From contig PKUV01000180.1 of NCBI GenBank assembly GCA_003131315.1, forward strand, positions 1 through 64,000: a stretch of 64,000 bases of DNA, in the 5' to 3' direction. Under the pieces are notes generated by a model that worked only from the letters and a program-made list of their open reading frames with translations, was not told where the DNA came from and did no database searches. Origin of the DNA: Acidobacteriaceae bacterium (GTDB taxonomy: Bacteria; Acidobacteriota; Terriglobia; Terriglobales; Acidobacteriaceae). This document shows, piece by piece, positions 1 to 11,865 of the stretch (position 1 is the first letter of the stretch; each line of letters opens with the position of its first letter). The position numbers and the translations under genes are program-made.

Positions 1-30
1 TTGCGAATGTGTGGGTGTGTGCACCGCCCC

Positions 31-52
31 GTCCCTCCTGGGGGACTTTTTT
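31..52 (+). terminator. Probable intrinsic terminator
   Basis: GTCCC(31-35)/GGGAC(42-46) stem followed by TTTTTT. Confidence 0.55.
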
Positions 53-347
53 CATCACACTCAACCGGTGTCCGCCATCACAGACACCGATCTCGCCCCG
101 ATGCGACAATGTTCCCAATTTAGGGTAGACGGAAGTGTGCCCGTCTCCAGAGACGGCCCTCGAAGGGAGTTGACAACCCAAGCTGAGGCGCTAAGCGGGT
201 GCCAGCAGCCGCCAAAATCCTAAAAATCATAGGATTGAGAGCTAAGTCCTTATTCCGGAATACTTTGCAAATAAGTCCGTTGCGCTCTAGACGTTGGCGG
301 CATGATGCCGCCTAACCCCATGATTCTAAAGATCAGGGGGAGGGGGG
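46..347 (-). repeat. Dispersed intergenic element, copy 1 (diverged partner at 52357-52687)
   Basis: Reverse complement shares ordered blocks with 52357-52687: CCCCCCTCCCCC..GAATCATrGGGTTAGG, GACTTA..AAAGT..GACTTAGCTC, TTCGAGGGCCGTCT, GTCTGTGATGG, TGTGATGAAAAA. Confidence 0.75.
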
Positions 348-722
348 CAGTGGTAAACACGGGTTAATACCTTTCTAGTAAACAGCCAGGAAATGAGGAA
401 AAAGGTGCCACCGGAGCCCCGGACCAAACACGCTCTAGAAGCTGTCTGAGCTATTGATGGAAGTCAGATCGGATCCGCCGTAATGGCCAGCGTCGAAAAG
501 AGACAAGGCACCCCACGCAAACTCCCGCGATTCGAGCGTTCCAACACCATGCGAAGCGGAAGCACTTTAGTTACGGTCCTCCCTCCACATTAGGGACTAA
601 AATAAGCGGAGAACAACTAAAGTCTGCCCAAGTTCACCAACGTGTGCGTTGCGGCTCGCATCTAAACGGTGCAGACCCACTTTGAGAACATGTTTTGAGA
701 GCCAAGTCTTGATGCGGTCATT

Positions 723-1664
723 TTGAGGAATTCTATGAAGAATTTGTGTTTTGCGGTTTTGCTTCTGTGCGCAACGGCTGGGTACGCCATGCCGATCGCA
801 TCGTCAGCGCGTTCCATGGTGCCTTCTGAAATTCAGCAACTGATTGGCGTCGACTATCGGGCGCTCAAGGATTCGCCCACCGCGCAGGCGCTCAAACAGC
901 AAGTCCTGCCCGACAACCTGAAGGAACTCGAGACCGCCCTGAAGGGCATCGGCATTGACGCCGCCCGCGATCTCGACCAGCTCAACTTCGCCTCCTTCCG
1001 TACTGACAAGAAGGGCATTCAAACCATCGGCGTGGCGCAGGGATCGTTTTCCGCCAAGGCCGTCCTCAAGAAGATGAAACTCAAGAAGATCGCGGCCACC
1101 AAATACGGTACCGCCAGCATTTACCCGATGGATAATGGTTTAGTGATGACCTTCCTGGACGACAACACGCTGGCTTTCGGAACTCCGGCCTCGTTGCACA
1201 GCGCGCTCGATACCCGCGACGGCAAGCGCCCATCGCTGGATTCCAATTCGGTGATGACCGACCAAATGGCCGCCGTCGATGGTGCGCCCCTGTGGAGCAT
1301 CCTCGACCAGAAGGGAACCCAGGCTATGATGTTTTCGGTGATGGGCGATGCTGCGAAGGTCGCCGACTACGACAGCCTCAAGAAACGCATTCTGGCTTCT
1401 CGCTACACCATGAACTTCCAGAACGGAGTGAATTTCGATCTGAGTGTTCTCACGGCCGACTCGATGACGGCAGCTACGCTTTCCACGGTCGTCAAGGGCG
1501 TCATGCTTTACAAGAAGCTCAATGCCAGCCCGATCGAAAAGACTGCCATTGACGCCACTACCGTCGATTCCGACAGCTCGAACCTGCAACTCCACTTCAA
1601 GAGCGACGACCAGAAGTTTCAGTCCTTGATGCACGCGCCGCTGTTCGCCGCCGTCTCGCACTGA
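723..1664 (+). CDS. Secreted hypothetical protein
   Basis: 313 aa ORF with N-terminal signal-like hydrophobic segment; followed by a terminator. Confidence 0.7.
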   Translation: MRNSMKNLCFAVLLLCATAGYAMPIASSARSMVPSEIQQLIGVDYRALKDSPTAQALKQQVLPDNLKELETALKGIGIDAARDLDQLNFASFRTDKKGIQTIGVAQGSFSAKAVLKKMKLKKIAATKYGTASIYPMDNGLVMTFLDDNTLAFGTPASLHSALDTRDGKRPSLDSNSVMTDQMAAVDGAPLWSILDQKGTQAMMFSVMGDAAKVADYDSLKKRILASRYTMNFQNGVNFDLSVLTADSMTAATLSTVVKGVMLYKKLNASPIEKTAIDATTVDSDSSNLQLHFKSDDQKFQSLMHAPLFAAVSH

Positions 1665-1705
1665 CGTCTCGCGCTGGCGTTACGCACGAATCCGAAGCAG
1701 AAACG

Positions 1706-1739
1706 GAAAACGTCCCGGATGTTCCTCCGGGACGTTTTC
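1706..1739 (+). terminator. Intrinsic (possibly bidirectional) terminator
   Basis: Perfect 14-bp stem GAAAACGTCCCGGA/TCCGGGACGTTTTC with 6-nt loop. Confidence 0.85.
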
Positions 1740-1808
1740 ATTTATGCTGACCCGATTCGAGCGAGTGTCATCGCTGCCGGGAATCAGCCCGTCTGCGAGT
1801 GATTTAAG

Positions 1809-3647
1809 ATGCCAATCATGATCAACCTGTCATCTGATTTATCTCCTGTTACAAAAACCGTTCGTCTTGCTCGCAGACGTCTTCTGCTGGCTTGTCTTGT
1901 CGCACTGGCTCTTGGCTGCTTGCTGAGAGAACCGCTGTTTGCGGAAGACAAGACTCAGCCTCCGTCTGGTTCCCTCGAAGCGCTTGCGAATCACTTCTGG
2001 CAATGGCGGGCACGTTATCAGCCGTTTTCACGGGACGATATACCACGCATCGAACGTCCTATCGAAGATCCCGCTGGCCCACGGGATTGGTCCGCGGGTT
2101 CCATTGCGAAGCAAAAGGCGGCTCTGGAAGATTTCGAAAAGCAGTGGAAGCAAATCGACCCAAAGGGTTGGAGCGTGGCTCGACAAGTCGACTACCGGTT
2201 GGCGGGCTCTGCGCTTGCCCGCGTGCGCTGGGAACTGGACATCAATCCGCGGTGGCAGCGCGACCCTTCTTTCTATCTCGACCAGACGCTTACCGCTCTG
2301 CTGGAAGCGCTGGTGCAGCCTCCACCATTTGACGCTTTGCGCAGCCGCGAGATTGTGGACCGGATGCAAGAGATTCCCAAGATTATCGATGACGGGAAGG
2401 CGAACCTCCATGCTGTCCGCCCCTTTGCCGCATTAGCAATCGGAGATCTCCAGCAGATTCGACCCGAACTGGAGCGAGTTGAACGCGAGGTTGCGCCCAT
2501 GCTGCACGACGGCGAACAAAGGGACGGAGCAGCAGGGGACGGCGCATCGGGGAATGAGAACCTGGCTGCGAAATTTCACACGTCGACAGAAAAGGCCATT
2601 CTTGCGTTGGAATCGTATCGAACATGGCTGCAAGCACAGCTCGACAAGATGCCCGATGACGCGGCAGTCGGACGAGCGAACTATGAATTCTTTCTGCACA
2701 ATGTCGCTCTTCTTCCTTACAGCCCAGAACAACTCTTGCCTATCAGCCGCCAGGAATGGGACCGCTCGGTTGCGTTCGAGCAATACGAAAGACAGCGGAA
2801 CCAGGGATTGCCTGAGCTCAAGCTTGCCGCCAATCTGCCGGAGGAGATCGACAGGGCAAAGGAGGACGAACTTTCGATCCGCAAATTTCTTCAAGACAAA
2901 GGCATTCTCACCGTGCCCGCCGACGTTCGGCACTACACCCTCCGGCCGATGCCGGGTTATCTTGACGCACTTGCCGATTTTGGAGAATTGGATGACTTCA
3001 CTGGCCCGTCAAGGCTGAATGACGATGGCGTGCGCTGGGCCAGCCCTCCATCGCCCCAACTCGGATATTTCTGGCTGGCCACGGCCAAGGACCCGCGGCC
3101 GGATATGGTTCACGAAGGCGTGCCGGGACATTATTTTCAGATGTGCTTATCCTGGCGACATCCCGATCCGATTCGCCGCCACTATTACGATTCTGGAGCC
3201 AATGAAGGAATCGGTTTTTATGCCGAAGAACTAATGCTCCAGGCGGGACTCTTTGACGACAGCCCGCGCACTCGAGAAATCATCTACAACTTCATGCGAT
3301 TGCGTGCGTTACGCGTCGAAGTGGATGTAAAGCTTGCGCTGGGATCGTTCACGATTGGGCAGGCCGCCGACTACCTTGCCCAACATGTGCCCATGGACAA
3401 GAAATCGGCGGAGGCCGAAGCGGCGCTCTTTGCCACCACTCCCGGGCAGGCCATCAGCTATCAGATCGGGAAGAGTCAGATCCTGCATTTTCTCGCCAAT
3501 GCCAAGCTGGCTCAGGGCGACAAATTCAGCTTGCGGGCGTTTCACGACTTCCTGTGGAAGAACGGCAACCTGCCGATTGCGCTGCAACGTTGGGAATACC
3601 TTGGGGAAGACGACGACCTCCGCGTCATCGATAAGCGGAAACATTAG
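1809..3647 (+). CDS. DUF885-family protein (putative metallopeptidase-like)
   Basis: 612 aa; motifs HEGVPGHYFQ and ANEGIGFYAEELM typical of DUF885. Confidence 0.8.
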   Translation: MPIMINLSSDLSPVTKTVRLARRRLLLACLVALALGCLLREPLFAEDKTQPPSGSLEALANHFWQWRARYQPFSRDDIPRIERPIEDPAGPRDWSAGSIAKQKAALEDFEKQWKQIDPKGWSVARQVDYRLAGSALARVRWELDINPRWQRDPSFYLDQTLTALLEALVQPPPFDALRSREIVDRMQEIPKIIDDGKANLHAVRPFAALAIGDLQQIRPELERVEREVAPMLHDGEQRDGAAGDGASGNENLAAKFHTSTEKAILALESYRTWLQAQLDKMPDDAAVGRANYEFFLHNVALLPYSPEQLLPISRQEWDRSVAFEQYERQRNQGLPELKLAANLPEEIDRAKEDELSIRKFLQDKGILTVPADVRHYTLRPMPGYLDALADFGELDDFTGPSRLNDDGVRWASPPSPQLGYFWLATAKDPRPDMVHEGVPGHYFQMCLSWRHPDPIRRHYYDSGANEGIGFYAEELMLQAGLFDDSPRTREIIYNFMRLRALRVEVDVKLALGSFTIGQAADYLAQHVPMDKKSAEAEAALFATTPGQAISYQIGKSQILHFLANAKLAQGDKFSLRAFHDFLWKNGNLPIALQRWEYLGEDDDLRVIDKRKH

Positions 3648-4021
3648 GGCGGCTCCGTTTCATCGTGTCCCCTTTGATACGCTGTTTGCAGAGCTCATCC
3701 CAACGAATTCGTTGAATGTGTCATCAATCTACCGGCACGAGTTCACCTTCTTGACAACGTTTTGTACGCACTGTACAACACGAGTGCGTTCAAGGTTAAG
3801 CGGTTGCGTATGCGCGTAAATGGTCTTAGCCGGAAACCCTCATTTCCAAGGGCCCGGGCTTGAGCCCGCGAAGGGAATTTTGCGCCCAACGATGATCGGC
3901 GAAACCCGCAGGCTCCGTGCCGCGACCGGGGTATTGATCAAATTTGTTGCAGTGGCCCGGGCAACGCCCGGTCCATATCCAGACGCCTCTTTTTGCGGCG
4001 CCGAGGAGAGACGGTAGCTAC

Positions 4022-5827
<1,806 letters not shown>

Positions 5828-5894
5828 CCGGGATGATGAAGCCAGGGGACGTGATTCGCCGCAAGCACGGGCGGGAGAGCTTTGAGGAAGAAAC

Positions 5895-6140
5895 ATGGGA
5901 TTCGATATTAGATTGCCGATCGGCATGATGTTCAGTGTGTTTGGTGTGCTGGTGGGTGGATATGGAGCGGCGACGCGAGGCAGCGAGATGTACACACGTC
6001 ATTCGCTCGGTATCAATGTCAATCTATGGTGGGGAATTGTAATGCTGATGTTCGGTGCGGGAATGCTGCTGCTCGCGCGCCGTGGAGCATTGGCGGCACG
6101 CGCGGCGGACAAGACCCTCAAGGACCACGTCGTCAAATAG
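5895..6140 (+). CDS. Small membrane protein
   Basis: 81 aa ORF with two hydrophobic segments, between symporter and galK. Confidence 0.6.
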   Translation: MGFDIRLPIGMMFSVFGVLVGGYGAATRGSEMYTRHSLGINVNLWWGIVMLMFGAGMLLLARRGALAARAADKTLKDHVVK

Positions 6141-6175
6141 GACCGCAAATAGAACCTGGGCTTGCGTGAGTCTTC

Positions 6176-7384
6176 ATGCATAACACGAATCTGGCGGTCG
6201 AAAATTCCGCCCATACTCTGGGGCAAAGATTCGTCCAGCTATTTGGAGGGTCTCCCCGCGTTTACCAGGCTCCGGGACGAGTCAATTTGATCGGTGAACA
6301 CACCGATTACAACGATGGATTCGTCATGCCGGCAGCGATCGGTTTCTATACCCGAGTGTCCGTTGCGCCGCGCCATGACCGGAAGCTCGTGATTCATTCC
6401 GAAAATTACTCCGAGCAGGTCGAGTTCGATCTCGATCGTTTGCCAGCCACACGCGCCGGGCACTGGAGCGATTACGTTGTTGGTGTTGTGAAAATGCTGG
6501 TGCGGTCCGGTAAGCAGCTGGGTGGGGCGAACCTGTTGGTGGATGGGAACGTGCCCCAGGGTGCGGGATTGAGTTCGTCCGCTTCGATTGAAGTAGCCGT
6601 CGGCTACGCGCTGCTCGATCTAGCCGATCAGGCGAGCGATCGAACCGAGAGCGATCCGAATAAGATTGACCGAACCAAGCTCGCCTTGCTCTGCCAGCAG
6701 GCGGAAAACGAGTTTGTCGGCGCGCGCTGCGGAATCATGGATCAATTTGTTGCCAGCCACGGGGAACGCGCCCGGGCTCTGCTGCTCGATTGCCGCTCTC
6801 TGGAATACCGGCTGTTGCCGCTGCCTGACGATGTGGCTCTGGCGATCTGCAACACCATGGTCAAACACAGCATCGCCAAAGGTGAATACAACCAGCGCCG
6901 GGCGGAATGCGAATCGGGTGTGCGCGCTCTGTCGAAGTATCTGCCGAACGCACGGGCATTGCGGGACGTGACGCCGGAGGATCTGGAGACCTACGGGCAC
7001 GAACTGCCGGATGTCGTCAGGCGGCGCTGCCGTCACGTGATCGGTGAAAACGGACGTGTCCTCCAGGCAGCGGCGGCGCTTGAACGTGGAGACTTGCAGG
7101 CATTCGGCAAGCTGATGCTAGAGTCGCATCGCAGCCTGCGCGACGACTTTGAGGTGAGTTGTTCTGAACTCGATTTGATGGTGGAACTTGCTAAGCAAGC
7201 GGAAGGCGTTTACGGAACGCGGATGACGGGAGGCGGTTTTGGCGGTTGCACCATCGCGCTGGTCCATGCCGGTTGCGTCGAAGCGTTCCAGCGGACGGTT
7301 CACGAAGGATATGAACGCTCGACCGGCTGTAAACCGGAGATTTACGTCTGCTCCGCTGCCGATGGGGTTGGCCAGGTAGCGTGA
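6176..7384 (+). CDS. galK: Galactokinase
   Basis: APGRVNLIGEHTDYNDGFVMPAAI signature, GAGLSSSASIEVA, RMTGGGFGGCTIAL. Confidence 0.95.
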   Translation: MHNTNLAVENSAHTLGQRFVQLFGGSPRVYQAPGRVNLIGEHTDYNDGFVMPAAIGFYTRVSVAPRHDRKLVIHSENYSEQVEFDLDRLPATRAGHWSDYVVGVVKMLVRSGKQLGGANLLVDGNVPQGAGLSSSASIEVAVGYALLDLADQASDRTESDPNKIDRTKLALLCQQAENEFVGARCGIMDQFVASHGERARALLLDCRSLEYRLLPLPDDVALAICNTMVKHSIAKGEYNQRRAECESGVRALSKYLPNARALRDVTPEDLETYGHELPDVVRRRCRHVIGENGRVLQAAAALERGDLQAFGKLMLESHRSLRDDFEVSCSELDLMVELAKQAEGVYGTRMTGGGFGGCTIALVHAGCVEAFQRTVHEGYERSTGCKPEIYVCSAADGVGQVA

Positions 7385-7426
7385 GAGGTAGACTGAGAAG
7401 CAGCCTGAGATATAGGTACGAAACCA

Positions 7427-8413
7427 ATGAAGGTTCTAGTCACAGGGGGAGCGGGTTACATCGGCAGCGTGGTTGCCGAGGAGCTATTACAGGCCGGACA
7501 CCAGGCTGTCGTCTTCGATAACCTGAGTCGCGGCCATCGCCAGGCAGTTCCGAAAAACGCCGAACTGGTAGTGGGAGACTTAGCGAATCGCGATTGCCTT
7601 GACCAGTTGCTCCGGTCTCGCGCGATTGATGCCGTCATGCATTTTGCGGCGCTGATCGAAGCGGGCGAATCGATGAAGGCCCCGGAAGAATTTTTCCGCA
7701 ACAACACCGCGAATGCGCTGACCCTGCTCGAAGCGATGCTGGCCGCTCGGGTAAAGCGCTTCGTCTTCTCGTCGACGGCGGCGCTGTTCGGCGATCCCGA
7801 GCGCACTCCGATTGAGGAGGACGATCCCGTCCATCCGACGAATGCGTACGGCGAATCGAAGCTGCTGGTGGAGCGAATACTGGCGTGGTTCCACCAGATT
7901 CACGGCCTTCGCTATGCCAGCCTGCGATATTTCAATGCTGCCGGTGCGTCCCGTCCTGATAAGGGTGAAGCGCACCAACCGGAGACGCATCTGATCCCCC
8001 GGATTCTCGAAGTCGCCCTCGGCCGTGCGGAACACGTGAACATTTTCGGTACCGACTATCCCACACCCGACGGCACCTGCATCCGCGATTACATACACGT
8101 CAGCGATCTGGCTCGCGCGCACCTGCTGGCCCTCGAAGCGATCGAGAATTCCAGTCCGCTGATCTACAACCTGGGCAACGGGCAGGGCTTCAGTGTGCGC
8201 CAGGTGGTCGAGGTGGCGCGGAAAGTCACCGGGCACCCGATTCCGGTGATCGAATCGCCTCGCCGTGCGGGGGATCCAGCGGTGTTGATTGCCAGCTCGG
8301 AAAAAATTCGGCGCGACCTGGGTTGGCAGCCGAGATTCCCCGATTTGAAAACCATTGTTGAAAGCGCGTGGCAGTGGCATCGCACCCAGCCTGACGGATA
8401 CGGAAGGCATTGA
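7427..8413 (+). CDS. galE: UDP-glucose 4-epimerase
   Basis: VTGGAGYIGS Rossmann motif, YGESK catalytic motif, downstream of galK. Confidence 0.93.
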   Translation: MKVLVTGGAGYIGSVVAEELLQAGHQAVVFDNLSRGHRQAVPKNAELVVGDLANRDCLDQLLRSRAIDAVMHFAALIEAGESMKAPEEFFRNNTANALTLLEAMLAARVKRFVFSSTAALFGDPERTPIEEDDPVHPTNAYGESKLLVERILAWFHQIHGLRYASLRYFNAAGASRPDKGEAHQPETHLIPRILEVALGRAEHVNIFGTDYPTPDGTCIRDYIHVSDLARAHLLALEAIENSSPLIYNLGNGQGFSVRQVVEVARKVTGHPIPVIESPRRAGDPAVLIASSEKIRRDLGWQPRFPDLKTIVESAWQWHRTQPDGYGRH

Positions 8414-8485
8414 ATCATTGAATCATTGAGTCATTGAGTCATTGACTTAATGCCTCGATGATTCAATGATTCAATGACTCAATGA
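8411..8485 (+). promoter_or_regulatory. Long hairpin spanning galE stop and galT start
   Basis: 8415-8445 pairs with 8455-8485: about 31 bp with one mismatch and three G-U pairs, 9-nt loop; built from CATTGAAT/CATTGAGT units. Confidence 0.8.
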
Positions 8486-9549
8486 ACTTCTCCGATCTCA
8501 CATCGCATCCGCATCGCCGCTTCAATCCGATGACCCGAGAATGGGTACTGGTGTCACCGCATCGCACCGAGAGGCCCTGGCAGGGACAGGTTGAAAGCGT
8601 ACTACCGGAAGCGCCGGCAACTTTCGATCCCAACTGCTACCTTTGCCCCGGCAATGCCCGAGCAGGAGGAGTGAAAAACCCCGCCTACACGGCGACGTTT
8701 GTTTTTGACAATGATTTTGCGGCGCTGAAGCCAGATACGCCCGCGCGTGAAATTCAGGAAAAGGGACTTCTGGTCGCCCGCAGCGAAGCTGGGCGCTGCC
8801 GGGTGGTGTGCTTCTCGCCACGACACGATCTCACGATGGCCCGAATGAGCGTGTCCGAAGTACGGCATGTGGTCGATACCTGGGCGCGAGAGTTCTCTGC
8901 ACTCGGGAGTAACCCACACATCCGGTCCGTACAGATCTTCGAGAATCGCGGAGCGATGATGGGATGCAGCAATCCCCATCCCCACGGACAGATCTGGGCC
9001 AACGAAACTCTACCCAATGAATTGGCGAAGGAACTGGCCGCGTTTTCGGACTACCGGCAATTGCACGGCACGACTCTGCTGCACGATTACCTGGAGCTTG
9101 AGCTCGGGAAACAGGAACGGTTGGTGTGCGCCAACGACCATTTCGTATTGCTCGTGCCGTTCTGGGCAGTCTGGCCCTTTGAGACCCTGCTGGTCAGCCG
9201 GAGATGCGTGTCCGCTCTGGATGAACTGAATGACGAGGAGCGCACCGCCCTGGCCGAGATACTCCGGCAGGCCACCCTTCGTTACGACAATCTATTTCGC
9301 ACGTCGTTTCCTTACACGATGGGTTTTCATCAGCGGCCGACCGACGGCGGGGATTATACGGAATTTCACTTGCACGCGCATTTCTATCCGCCCCTACTGC
9401 GCTCGGCGGCCATAAGAAAATTCATGGTTGGTTACGAGATGCTGGGCATGCCGCAGCGGGACATCACCGCGGAAACCGCGGCGCTGTGGTTGCGTGATGT
9501 GCCGGCCCAGCATTATCTGGACCTCCAACCGCCCCCGCCCTTGGCCTGA
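8482..9549 (+). CDS. galT: Galactose-1-phosphate uridylyltransferase
   Basis: [10 protein letters not shown] active-site motif and [14 protein letters not shown]. Confidence 0.93.
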   Translation: MNFSDLTSHPHRRFNPMTREWVLVSPHRTERPWQGQVESVLPEAPATFDPNCYLCPGNARAGGVKNPAYTATFVFDNDFAALKPDTPAREIQEKGLLVARSEAGRCRVVCFSPRHDLTMARMSVSEVRHVVDTWAREFSALGSNPHIRSVQIFENRGAMMGCSNPHPHGQIWANETLPNELAKELAAFSDYRQLHGTTLLHDYLELELGKQERLVCANDHFVLLVPFWAVWPFETLLVSRRCVSALDELNDEERTALAEILRQATLRYDNLFRTSFPYTMGFHQRPTDGGDYTEFHLHAHFYPPLLRSAAIRKFMVGYEMLGMPQRDITAETAALWLRDVPAQHYLDLQPPPPLA

Positions 9550-9618
9550 CGATCTTGGCTTAACGATCGGGGCCTGACTAGATCGGCCTAACCATGTCGG
9601 TCTAACGATGTCGGCCGA
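9549..9618. repeat. Degenerate tandem repeat, 5 x 14 bp
   Basis: ACGATCTTGGCTTA / ACGATCGGGGCCTG / ACTAGATCGGCCTA / ACCATGTCGGTCTA / ACGATGTCGGCCGA. Confidence 0.8.
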
Positions 9619-9689
9619 GAGCAGGGAATCGGGCGCACACGAAGAGCAAAGCAATTACTGGTCCAGTGATCGGCGCTGACAGAATGGAA

Positions 9690-11675
9690 TTAGTCGCCAG
9701 GACCGCCGCCCGCCGGTCCCAACCATGGGTCCACCTGCCAGGTTCGATAGGGCAATTCCGGCCTATCCACAAGCGCTGGGGCTGCTTGCGGCGCATCGGA
9801 CACGCTCGGGCTTAATGGCCCATTCTCCGCGCTCCCGGCCCGATCGCAACCCGCGTAGGTAAATTGCGGTACGATTTGTTTGAGTTGGGCCAGGATGGAG
9901 GCGCGCTTCCCGATCGACATGGCGACATAGAGTTCGTCAAGGCCACGCTTCAACGCCGGCCATGCGAGCCTTACACTTTCCGTACAGGCTATCTTTTCGC
10001 AGGCACTCGGAAAAACCCGCTCGTCGGGATAGAAGAGCTCCTCGAAGAGCTTTTCGCCCGGACGGAGGCCAATGAACTTGAATTCCTGGCGGGATTTGCC
10101 GGAGAGGCGAACCAGGGTTTTCGCCAGCTCCGCGACCCGAACCGGTTCCCCCATGTCGAGCACGAGGATGTCGCCGTGCCTGCCGATTGCGAAGGCCTGC
10201 AACACCAGGCTGACCGCCTCCGAAACGGTCATGAAAAAGCGAGTCATTTCGGGGTGAGTGATGGTGATGGGCTGATTTTGGCGTATCTGTTCCTGGAAGA
10301 GCGGAATCACGCTGCCGTTCGAGCCGAGGACATTGCCGAACCGGACCGACACGCAGCGCAGCCGCTCCCCGGGCCATGCTGCGAGAATCAATTCTCCCAC
10401 CCGCTTGGTGCAGCCCATGACGTTGCTTGGGTTCACCGCCTTGTCGGACGAAATCATCACGAAGGTCGCGCAATTCGAACTCTGCGCCACGTTCAGCAAC
10501 GCCAGCAAGCCGAAAACATTGTTGCCGACCGCCTCTTCCACATTGGCTTCCATTACGGGCACGTGCTTGTACGCGGCGGCATGGAAGACGATCTCGACAC
10601 CGTAGGTCAGGAATATTTTGCGCATGCGCTCCGGGTTGCAGAAGTCGGCGACACAAAATACCTTTCGCTCGTCGCCGTCGTTCTGGGCAAGCTGGTGCTG
10701 CAAGTGAAAGATCCCGGTTTCATTCTGGTCGAGGCACAACAGAAGTTTCGGTTTGTACGTCCTGATTTGCCGGCATAGTTCGGAGCCGATGGATCCCGCG
10801 GCACCGGTCACCATGACCACGCGGTCCCGAATATGCTCGCGCACCGATTCCAGATCGAGGTCGACAGGGATACGCCCCAGCAGATCCGTAAGTGAAACTT
10901 CTCGGACCTGCTGCAGAGTGACTCGGCCCGCGATCAATTCCGCCATTTCGGGGACGGTTCGGAAGGCAGCGCCCGCCTCTTTACAGGTTTTCACCAGGCG
11001 GCGCATTTGGGTCTGGGTAGCCGATGGAATCGCAATCAGGACTTCGTCGATTCGTTGCTGGCCGACTATGTTTGCTAGAGCCTCGACGGGGCCAAGCACG
11101 GGCACGCCCAGAACCCGCAGCCCCTTCTTGAGTGGATCGTCATCGACACAACCGATCACCCGATAGCCGGTCTCCACTTCCTGAGTTTCGCGAATGATCG
11201 TCTGGGCGGCATGTCCCGCACCCACCAGGAGCAAGCGTTTCGAGGTGGAGTCTGCCCGCACGGTTTCCGCAAGCATGCGGGAGAGTACGCGTACGCCGGT
11301 CAAGAGCGTAAAGGCGATCAACGCCTCCAAAACATAAATCGACAGCGGAAAGGTTTTCAGTCCCATCCCATAACGCACGATGACCACGAACGCGAACGAA
11401 CCGGTGAGGATGGCTTTCAAAACGTCCACCGCATCGCTGATCCCGGTATAGCGCCACCAGCCATGCGTAAGGTTGAAAAATGGCATGACCATGAGGCGAA
11501 CCACAATGAGTATGGGAGCCGCGGCCCACAGCAGGCTCGGGTCCGGCACCTGGAACTCGAATCGCAGGAGCCAGGCGCATACCAGAGAGCAAAGGATAAG
11601 ACCCATTTGCAATACCAGCACCAACAGCGACCGGCAACGTAACAGCGCCGGAGACTTCTTACTGATTTTTCTCAT
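9690..11675 (-). CDS. Membrane nucleotide-sugar epimerase/dehydratase (CapD/WbpM/FlaA1-like)
   Basis: N-terminal TM region, LLLVGAGHAA, VTGAAGSIGSELCRQI, polysaccharide operon context. Confidence 0.9.
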   Translation of the reverse strand: MRKISKKSPALLRCRSLLVLVLQMGLILCSLVCAWLLRFEFQVPDPSLLWAAAPILIVVRLMVMPFFNLTHGWWRYTGISDAVDVLKAILTGSFAFVVIVRYGMGLKTFPLSIYVLEALIAFTLLTGVRVLSRMLAETVRADSTSKRLLLVGAGHAAQTIIRETQEVETGYRVIGCVDDDPLKKGLRVLGVPVLGPVEALANIVGQQRIDEVLIAIPSATQTQMRRLVKTCKEAGAAFRTVPEMAELIAGRVTLQQVREVSLTDLLGRIPVDLDLESVREHIRDRVVMVTGAAGSIGSELCRQIRTYKPKLLLCLDQNETGIFHLQHQLAQNDGDERKVFCVADFCNPERMRKIFLTYGVEIVFHAAAYKHVPVMEANVEEAVGNNVFGLLALLNVAQSSNCATFVMISSDKAVNPSNVMGCTKRVGELILAAWPGERLRCVSVRFGNVLGSNGSVIPLFQEQIRQNQPITITHPEMTRFFMTVSEAVSLVLQAFAIGRHGDILVLDMGEPVRVAELAKTLVRLSGKSRQEFKFIGLRPGEKLFEELFYPDERVFPSACEKIACTESVRLAWPALKRGLDELYVAMSIGKRASILAQLKQIVPQFTYAGCDRAGSAENGPLSPSVSDAPQAAPALVDRPELPYRTWQVDPWLGPAGGGPGD

Positions 11676-11865
11676 AGCACGACTAGGTCACTTCCTTAGT
11701 TGTGGACTGTTACTGTGTTGATCGTCATTGGTTGGCAATTCCTTGAGGGGGACGGCACGATTTCATGGGCGGGGTAAAGCGCGCGGCGATTTCTGGCTGG
11801 GCGGCCCGGATTTCAAGTCAGCGTAGCCTCACCCCCGGAAATCAAATGGGAGACGAATGGAGGGC

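Noticed and set aside
199-212. Exact 14-nt match to the 16S rRNA 530 loop (GTGCCAGCAGCCGC)
   Set aside because: Flanking sequence does not continue as 16S rRNA (CAAAA follows instead of GGUAA) and no other 16S signature is seen; treated as chance or convergence.
11-223. 70-aa ORF at the window start
   Set aside because: Lies across a terminator and the dispersed repeat; no domain-like sequence.
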